Positions 1 to 4,825 of a stretch of 7,487 nt of DNA are shown here, piece after piece (the first letter of the stretch is position 1; each line of letters opens with the position of its first letter). The position numbers and the translations under genes were made by a program. Where the stretch lies: contig JAFGQA010000432.1 in the NCBI GenBank assembly GCA_016935885.1, positions 1 through 7,487 on the forward strand, given 5' to 3'. The notes beneath the pieces were generated by a model. The model made no database searches. It had not been told where the DNA came from and saw only the letters and a program-made list of their open reading frames with translations. Source of the DNA: Phycisphaerae bacterium (GTDB lineage: Bacteria > Planctomycetota > Phycisphaerae > UBA1845 > UTPLA1).

Positions 1-391
1 CCCCCTGCTTTACCGTCTGATCCCCCTGCTTGTCCTTGGGCTTCGCGATGTCGCGCAGCCGGAACCTCGCAAAGGACAGAAACGAGAGCCACATCGACTC
101 CCTCGGTCTCTCTTCCTTCAGATCATGCACCACCGCTGACGCCACTCCCCGAAGCACGTCCTCCCGCTGGAAGATCGACGCCACCATCTCCTTCCTCTCG
201 GCCCGGTCTACCATGCCCTCCGCGAGCTGCTCCTTCTGCTCCGCGTCGGCCTCCTCTGCCTTCCGGCCCTCTTCTATGAGCACCTCCATGTCCTCCATCA
301 GCAGGTTTGCGCCTGCAACCCTGTCGGGCTGCTTCTTCAAAAGCTCGGCCAGCTCGCGTCTGGCAGTGACTCTCGGTGTCCACTTGTCCAT
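1..391 (-). CDS. Hypothetical charged alpha-helical protein, 3' end cut by window edge
   Basis: The minus-strand frame is open from ATG at 391 to the left edge (130 codons seen, C-terminus missing). It begins MDKWTPRVTARRELAELLKK and continues with a Glu/Lys/Ala-rich stretch, around residues 30-65, that looks like a long helix or coiled coil. A more mixed segment follows with VLRGVASAVVHDLKEE and SMWLSFLSFARFRLRD. An in-frame TGA three codons upstream makes 391 the first possible start. GGAGGAAAGGAG lies about 11 bases before it, and a TTGACG-N17-TATTCT promoter lies further upstream. There is no signal peptide or membrane segment, so it is probably cytoplasmic. I do not recognise the family. 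Frames on the opposite strand here are Ser/Arg-rich shadows. The gene is well supported; its function is unknown. Confidence 0.75.
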   Translation of the reverse strand, partial: MDKWTPRVTARRELAELLKKQPDRVAGANLLMEDMEVLIEEGRKAEEADAEQKEQLAEGMVDRAERKEMVASIFQREDVLRGVASAVVHDLKEERPRESMWLSFLSFARFRLRDIAKPKDKQGDQTVKQG

Positions 392-426
392 GGTCTTTCA
401 GACTCCTTTCCTCCAAGGAAATATTG

Positions 427-456
427 TTGATGTTTTCGAGCCTCGCCGGTTAGAAT
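427..456 (+). promoter_or_regulatory. Predicted sigma70-type promoter for the small lipoprotein gene
   Basis: On the plus strand, TTGATG (427-432), an 18-base spacer and TAGAAT (451-456) match the consensus at 4/6 and 5/6. The -10 box occupies almost the same bases as the -10 of the opposite-strand promoter at 452-480. Transcription would start near 463, about 25 bases before the ATG at 488. Confidence 0.35.
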
Positions 457-480
457 AGGAAACGAATCCGTCGGCGTCAA
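452..480 (-). promoter_or_regulatory. Predicted sigma70-type promoter for the leftmost minus-strand gene
   Basis: Read on the minus strand, TTGACG (480-475) is followed by a 17-base spacer and TATTCT (457-452). That is 5/6 and 4/6 matches to the primary sigma consensus. Transcription would start near 445, giving a leader of about 55 bases before the ATG at 391. This is a consensus match only, but the spacing and position are ideal. Confidence 0.5.
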
Positions 481-487
481 GCATTTC

Positions 488-664
488 ATGGCCGAAACAC
501 CAAAAAAACGCGTGCCTCGATCATCGTCCGTCATGCCAACCCAGGTCTCGTCTGCGCTGGCGGCGCTCGCCGTGGCCTGCCTGCTCTGCGGCTGTAGGCC
601 ATCGCCTCGGGAACCCTCGATCGCAGATTTTGATGGTGGATTCTGGACCCTTTTCATGCCTTGA
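488..664 (+). CDS. Very small predicted lipoprotein (58 aa)
   Basis: A 58-codon frame begins MAETPKKRVPRSS, giving a basic n-region. A hydrophobic core follows (LAALAVACLL), then a lipobox LLCGC with the modified cysteine at residue 36. Only about 22 residues follow, including PSIADFDGGFW, before TGA at 662-664. The layout fits a type II signal peptide and a tiny outer- or inner-membrane lipoprotein. An internal ATG at 533 (residue 16) is an alternative start. Neither start has a clear Shine-Dalgarno sequence, which lowers confidence. It diverges from the minus gene at 1-391 and precedes the beta-helix lipoprotein by 110 bases. It could also be the surviving 5' end of a longer lipoprotein gene. 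Function is unknown. Confidence 0.5.
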   Translation: MAETPKKRVPRSSSVMPTQVSSALAALAVACLLCGCRPSPREPSIADFDGGFWTLFMP

Positions 665-690
665 CATGTCCCACTGAATCGCCCAATACT
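661..690 (+). promoter_or_regulatory. Predicted promoter of the beta-helix lipoprotein gene
   Basis: A perfect TTGACA at 661-666, an 18-base spacer and AATACT at 685-690 (4/6) precede the gene at 775. The predicted start near 697 gives a leader of about 78 bases in locally AT-richer DNA. The -35 box overlaps the stop codon of the small lipoprotein frame. The gene's ribosome binding site, AAGGAG, ends 8 bases before the ATG. Confidence 0.4.
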
Positions 691-774
691 CCTGAAAAAG
701 GCCTAAAATGCCGAATATTTTCCCTATGCACCTCCGGTCCATAGCCGTCAACTAGACTAGAAGGAGAGACCATC

Positions 775-2196
775 ATGATCACGACGCGACGCAACTGGAT
801 CCACGAGACCTTGCGGCTCGGTTTGGCGATTGCCCTCTTGGGGGGATGCGGTGGCAGCGACGAGTCGCGAGACGGCACGGACTCAACAGATAGCGCAACA
901 CCGTATCTGCCAGATATCCCAGCGAGTTTCCCGCCAACCTGGCCGGAGATCGAGTACACGAACACCTACTACGTGGCTGCGGACGCATCGGGAACGGGCA
1001 CCGGGCAAGACTGGACGAATGCCTTCACGGAACTGCCGGAGACCCTCGAAAGGGGCGCGCGGTACTACATCGCGGGCGGTGCCTATCCCAGCTACACATT
1101 CAACGCTCTCGAAGATGGCGAACGATTCATCGGCGTCCTGAAGGCGACCGCCTCGGAACACGGTACGGACGAAGGGTGGCGCGAGTCCTACGGCTCGACA
1201 CAGGCCGAGATCGCCCAACAGCTCGTCTTTCGAACATCGTATTGGGTCTTCGACGGCATGACGGGCAGCGGAAAGGACGGCTACGGATTCAAGGTCAAGA
1301 CTCCTGAAGGCAGTTGTGACGCGAGGGAGAACGGAATCATGATGCCTCCTTGGGCAAGCCACGCTCCACTCCACTTCATCGCCATTCGGCACACCGAATT
1401 GCATGGATGCGGCCGAGAGCACGACTACGACCAGGCAGGGATCTACGGTGTTGGAAACGGCTACTGTACCAACTACCTGATCAGCAACAACTACATCCAC
1501 AACTATGGTCACTCGATGCACTTCCGATCTTGGCAGGACTGCATCATCGAACGAAACTACATGGCCGACGGTTGGTCGAGTTCCGCAAACCATGGTGAAG
1601 CGGTTTCGGAAGGCGGCAGTGACCGGCTGATCTTCAGATACAACTACTTCGAGAACTTCGAGGGCACCTCGCATCTTAGCTTCGCCAAAGGAGACGCGGA
1701 GCGCGCGGACAACGTCGAGCTGTACGGCAACGTCTTCTTCAACCAAGACGGCTTCGGCGGGGTCGGCAACGGCGCCATCGGCGTCGACGAGGAAAGAGTG
1801 ATGAACGGCTTCATGATCTACAACAACACGTTCATCAACATCCAGGGTTCGCGTTCGGGCGTCTACGCGGGAACGGGGAACGACAACATCGTCTACAACA
1901 ACATCTTCTATCGTTGCAGAAACCCGATCTCCTATGCCGATGAAGGCGGCTCGATCGACGTCGACTACAATACGTTCATCGATTGCGAAAGAGGCGTCAA
2001 TACGACCGGCCACAACACAACCCGGTCCGGAAACGTGTTCGTCGACTGGGCCAACGCGGATGTCCGTCTCACCGAGAGCATGCCCGGCCTTGCGTTGGAC
2101 ACGAACGACGACCACATCCGAAGAGACATGTATGGTTCCATGCGCGGGGAGGACGGCACCTGGGATCAAGGAGCCATCGAGCTCTCCGGTCCATAG
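775..2196 (+). CDS. Secreted lipoprotein with right-handed parallel beta-helix
   Basis: This 473-residue protein has a lipoprotein signal peptide: basic MITTRRNW, a hydrophobic core around residues 13-22, and lipobox LLGGC with Cys25. A Ser/Asp/Thr linker follows (about 26-45). Residues 65-80, with YYVAADASGTGTGQDW, are the entry strand typical of pectate-lyase-like beta-helix proteins. From about 200 to 425 there are repeated helix rungs: YLISNNYIHN, IIERNYMAD, LIFRYNYFEN, VELYGNVFFN, FMIYNNTFIN, IVYNNIFYRC, VDYNTFIDC and SGNVFVDW. The C-terminus ends WDQGAIEL, a common ending in this group. AAGGAG 8 bases before the ATG supports the start. By family analogy it binds, cleaves or epimerises a polysaccharide at the cell surface. 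I see no diagnostic catalytic set, so the activity is unassigned. ANHGEAVSEGG (271-281) is a candidate active-site loop. The gene appears monocistronic. Confidence 0.9.
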   Translation: MITTRRNWIHETLRLGLAIALLGGCGGSDESRDGTDSTDSATPYLPDIPASFPPTWPEIEYTNTYYVAADASGTGTGQDWTNAFTELPETLERGARYYIAGGAYPSYTFNALEDGERFIGVLKATASEHGTDEGWRESYGSTQAEIAQQLVFRTSYWVFDGMTGSGKDGYGFKVKTPEGSCDARENGIMMPPWASHAPLHFIAIRHTELHGCGREHDYDQAGIYGVGNGYCTNYLISNNYIHNYGHSMHFRSWQDCIIERNYMADGWSSSANHGEAVSEGGSDRLIFRYNYFENFEGTSHLSFAKGDAERADNVELYGNVFFNQDGFGGVGNGAIGVDEERVMNGFMIYNNTFINIQGSRSGVYAGTGNDNIVYNNIFYRCRNPISYADEGGSIDVDYNTFIDCERGVNTTGHNTTRSGNVFVDWANADVRLTESMPGLALDTNDDHIRRDMYGSMRGEDGTWDQGAIELSGP

Positions 2197-2639
2197 GCAT
2201 CCAAGCATCGTACCGAAGTGGGGAACGTACGCCGCAGGTAGCCTGGAGGCAAAGACGGTAGTCCATCCATGGGTGGTCGTCTGGAACCCGTTCACGTACC
2301 CGGGGCTCGACAACTTCCGCCAGAACAAGCGGCCTGGGGAGGAAATCGCCGCACCGGGCGTCCAGGAACGATAACAGAACGATAACACAAATCATGCTGA
2401 CTTTTGTCTGTGCGCTCAAGTATCGGGCGTTGAGCGCCGTTTGTGAGGGTGCTTGCTGTGGGCTGCGGTGCTGGTGTGAACGGGTGGCGTGGTGCAAAAA
2501 CGAGATGCGGAGGGCAGAGCGCGGCCTTCGTCGGAAAGGCCTGGATGCTTCCGGAATGCGCCGTCGCGGACGCTCACTGGGCTTGGGAGAGCCGAAGAGG
2601 CTCTGGGATCCGGCTCGGTTCGCCGAGCGACGGTACATG
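2197..2639. other. Non-coding or decayed stretch downstream of the beta-helix gene
   Basis: No frame here has a start, ribosome binding site or recognisable fold. Open frames exist on both strands, as expected in GC-rich DNA. Visible structure consists of the 11-bp tandem repeat at 2366-2387 and a 6-bp stem-loop at 2588-2604 (AGAGCC and GGCTCT around GAAGA). Both lie downstream, in the sense of the minus strand, of the IS91-like transposase fragment. The stretch may therefore be the terminal region of that element, though its limits cannot be set from sequence alone. Confidence 0.4.
2366..2387. repeat. Contiguous 11-bp tandem repeat GAACGATAACA x2
   Basis: Two perfect copies, 2366-2376 and 2377-2387, abut without a gap. 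Each begins with GAAC, the tetranucleotide used as a target by several IS91-family elements. On the minus strand the repeat lies downstream of the transposase fragment at 2640-2975, where the oriIS end would be expected. The repeat is seen directly; its link to the element is inference. Confidence 0.6.
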
Positions 2640-2975
2640 CTATGGCGGCGCCCTGGGAGCGGCCGTGCCACCGATGAGCTCGGCGTCGGCGGGCTCGGGA
2701 GCGTCGAAGGAGTCGGTCTGAACGCGGTCGTCGCCGACCATACCACGCTCGGGCGGAGGGTGCGCTGGCGCTACTGGTGGCGGGGTGGACGGGATGCGGA
2801 GATGGTCCAATATTTTCGCCACCACCCGAGGCGCCGTGATCAAGGCCAGCAGGACCACCTGGGATTGGCAGCGGGGACACTCGCGCCCATCGACGCCTAG
2901 GGATCGCGCTTCATGTTGCACCTTGCCCAGCGGCTGCGTCGGACAGCACGCCTCGACGCTTACCCAGAGTAGCAC
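2640..2975 (-). pseudogene. C-terminal fragment of an IS91-family-like transposase
   Basis: The minus-strand frame contains VDGRECPRCQSQVVLLALI (CPRC codons around 2868-2882), followed by VVAKILDHLRIPSTPPPV and PAHPPPE. It ends at TAG 2640-2642. This order is the usual C-terminal tail of IS91-type transposases: a CPxC pair, a short beta-rich segment with a Leu/Ile run, a helix ending in HL, then Pro-rich linkers. The GTG at 2975 has no ribosome binding site, and the sequence before the CPRC motif does not resemble the expected catalytic domain (HUH and tyrosines). Only the tail survives. Its 5' part overlaps the end of the recombinase remnant, so two decayed elements meet here. The motif recognition is from memory of the family and was not tested by search. 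Confidence 0.5.
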
Positions 2976-3062
2976 GGTAGGCGGCCCTCTGTCGAACGGG
3001 ATCGGGCTGGCTGGTCCTCGATGGGCTCAAAGAGCCACATGGCCTGGCTGCCCCTGCCATGG

Positions 3063-3188
3063 CATTGACCGTGCAACCGTTCGGCACGTGCCCAGTTGCC
3101 GACGGTCTTGAGGCCGATTCCCAGTCATTGACCGTTCAACCGTCCGGCACGTGCCCAGTTGCCGACGGTCTTGAGGCCGATTCCCAGT
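3063..3188. repeat. 63-bp in-frame tandem duplication in the recombinase 3' end
   Basis: Positions 3063-3125 and 3126-3188 are two abutting copies of one 63-base unit, differing at about two positions (near GTGCAACCGTTCGG versus GTTCAACCGTCCGG). The period of 21 codons keeps the minus-strand frame, but the joint between copies creates TGA at 3127-3125. Each copy encodes LGIGLKTVGNWARA plus a short tail. The two mismatches suggest the event is not extremely recent. Confidence 0.95.
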
Positions 3189-4339
3189 CGGACAGCCATC
3201 TCCGACGTCGTCAGCTTACCAGTCATGCGGATTCGTTCCACAGCGCTTTTGAGTCCCCAACGCCTGCGGATCTGACTGATGTTGGAGGCCTGGAATGCTC
3301 CTTTCGCTCTGCGCCACCCCTCGGCGGTGAGACGCTCGGCAATTTCTGCGTCACCGTAGCCGTCGCGAAGGAGCTCGTCGATGCGAGCGGGAAGCTCCGG
3401 GAGTGTGGCTTCGCACAGAGGAAGCTGGCTGGTTGCGGCCTGAGCGTTACGCACCGCCAGCTCGCGGATCGGCTCGGGCTGTTCCTCGAGAGGGTCGATC
3501 AGCCAGATCGCTTTGCGACCGTGCCGCGTGGCGTGCAGACGCCCCTCTCGCACCCAGGTGCGGACCGTCGCATCGGTCTGACCGAGGCACGAGGCTGCTT
3601 CGCGTATTGTCAGCTTTCCGGATTCGCGGTGGCGCTCACTTGGAGTCTTGAGGCCGTGTGTGTAGCGGACCCAGCGAACGGCGTCTTCGTTGAATTGCCT
3701 GCCGGCACCTGTGTGCCAGCCCTCGGCGTTGAGTTTCGCTGCCACCTCGGCCTCGTCGTGCTGCGCGAGCAACTCATCCATGCGTGTCACGACCTCGGGC
3801 TGCGTCAGGCGCTTTCGCCAGGCACTCTTGGGCAGTGGCAAGGCCAGGCTCTCGCATGCGCCGCCCTTGAAGCGGATATGCACGTGGAGCTGGTCGGTCT
3901 TTAGAAGCGTGACATCTTCGATCAACAGCCGAGCCATCCGCTTCCTGTCGCGGTGTGAGGTCGACGATTTGTTCCAGACGGCGGGGAAATCCTCGGCCAG
4001 CGCCCGGATGCGTGTTTCTGTGGCCTCGCCAAGCGCCGCGCGGTCGGCGGCACGCTGGCGCTCGGCCTCCTCACGGGCCTGCGCGAGCGCACGCAGCTTG
4101 TCGTTCCACTCGGCCTCCAGGGTAGTAGCGACCAGGCGATTGCCCGGGTCGACCTGCATATAGCGGCGAGCAGCGAGCTTGGCCTCCTGATCGGCCCGCT
4201 GGACCTGCTGCATCCGTAGCCGGTCGGCCTCGTCAAGCCGCGTCTGCAGCTCGCCGCGAACGGCGAGGCTCAGCTCGATAGCCATGGGCGTCATCGCCGC
4301 CACCAGGCGCTCGCCGACGGCGCGATCGACCGAGGCAGC
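3125..4339 (-). pseudogene. Large serine recombinase remnant lacking the catalytic N-terminus
   Basis: The frame is open from 4339 (TAA at 4342) to TGA at 3125. The first possible start is GTG at 4303, giving 392 residues. A coiled-coil part (about 20-90), with ARRYMQVDPGNRLVA and LEAEWNDKL, leads to FPAVWN, RLLIEDVTLLK and HVHIRFKGGA. This is the usual C-terminal half of large serine recombinases with long tails. The resolvase catalytic domain with its serine, the recombinase domain and the zinc ribbon are missing upstream. Two homologous modules follow (174-276 and 307-392), each a helical segment with AEGW plus a MerR/excisionase-like helix-turn-helix beginning GKLT. Past the stop the same frame continues as LGIGLKTVGNWARAERLHGQ and on to SQAMWLFEPIEDQP, ending at TAA 2960. 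The stop therefore comes from the 63-bp duplication. The product cannot recombine DNA, though a DNA-binding remnant could still be made. Confidence 0.8.
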
Positions 4340-4345
4340 TTAAAG

Positions 4346-4364
4346 GCCGCGCCGCTGGCGCGGC
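4346..4364. other. 8-bp perfect hairpin at the recombinase/HEAT junction
   Basis: GCCGCGCC (4346-4353) and GGCGCGGC (4357-4364) form a perfect stem around GCT, within 7 bases of where recombinase homology stops. It has no T-run. In such GC-rich coding DNA it may be coincidence, or it may mark a breakpoint hotspot. Confidence 0.35.
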
Positions 4365-4738
4365 AGACGGCGGGCCACAAGGAGCCCGAGCTGCGCAGGC
4401 GCGCGGCCGTCGTGCTCGGCTGGACCGGAGAAAAGAAGGACGCCGTGATCCTGGCCGGCCTACTCAAGGACCCCGAACGCGCGGTGCGGCAGGACGCCGC
4501 GTCCGCCTACGAGCAGCTCTTCCATCGCCTGCCAAAAGCCCGTGACGTGCTCATATCGAACCTTACGGCAGCGCTGGCCGCCGAGAACGACGAATCCGTG
4601 CTCTCCACAATCGTGCTCGGGCTCCAGACCATGCTCAAGAAGCGCTTCGGGATCCGCTGGGACTACGACGAAGGGGTCGTGGCCGGCGACGTGCCCAAGG
4701 CCGTGCAGAAGGCCCGTAAGGCCCTGCTCTCCGAGCCC

Positions 4739-4764
4739 TCGGGACCGGCAAGACCCGGTCCCGA
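4739..4764. terminator. 10-bp perfect stem-loop between convergent genes, possible bidirectional terminator
   Basis: TCGGGACCGG (4739-4748) pairs perfectly with CCGGTCCCGA (4755-4764) around CAAGAC. It sits in the last codons of the HEAT fragment and about 60 bases past the stop of the minus-strand RCC1 gene, so it could end transcripts from either side. No U-run follows on either strand, so classical intrinsic termination is not assured. Confidence 0.35.
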
Positions 4765-4825
4765 CCGCCGCCGCGGCCGAGGTTGAGCCGGGCTTTCTTC
4801 GCTTTCTACAGAAACCTTTTGCAGG

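Larger units (their letters stand above)
4340..4786 (+). pseudogene. 3' fragment of a HEAT-repeat protein gene
   Basis: The plus frame from about 4340 encodes SLKAAPLARQ, then ELRRRAAVVLGWTGEKKDAV, LLKDPERAVRQDAASAYEQL and helices up to VQKARKALL. It ends at TGA 4784-4786. The DPxxxVRxDAA pattern and paired amphipathic helices of about 30 residues are HEAT / PBS-lyase-like repeats, which form protein-binding solenoids. Upstream of 4340 the same frame only mirrors the recombinase on the other strand, so the HEAT homology begins at the junction and the N-terminal repeats are lost. The first usable start, GTG at 4412, has no ribosome binding site. It could be annotated as a 124-residue protein, but a truncated remnant is more likely. 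The RARPGPDRRRGRG-like tail is low complexity. The original partner or role cannot be deduced. Confidence 0.65.

Noticed and set aside
30..458. Plus-strand 142-codon Ser/Arg-rich frame
   Set aside because: The opposite strand has a protein with normal composition, a strong ribosome binding site and a promoter.
732..2196. 13-bp direct repeat CTCCGGTCCATAG at 732-744 and 2184-2196 flanking the beta-helix gene
   Set aside because: One 13-base match in 7.5 kb is close to chance expectation, and the copies show no inverted ends or other insertion features.
883..2388. 501-codon open frame antisense to the beta-helix gene
   Set aside because: Its Val/Asp/Arg-rich composition mirrors the codon use of the plus-strand gene, it has no ribosome binding site or domain, and the plus frame has a clear fold. 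It is a shadow.
2394..2900. Plus-strand 168-codon frame rich in Arg, Gly and Trp
   Set aside because: Its composition is typical of GC-rich noise, it has no ribosome binding site, and it overlaps the transposase-like tail on the other strand.
3059..3904. Plus-strand 281-codon frame across the recombinase
   Set aside because: It is antisense to a frame with recognisable recombinase motifs, and its own sequence has no domain. The 21-residue repeat in it is the DNA duplication read on the wrong strand.
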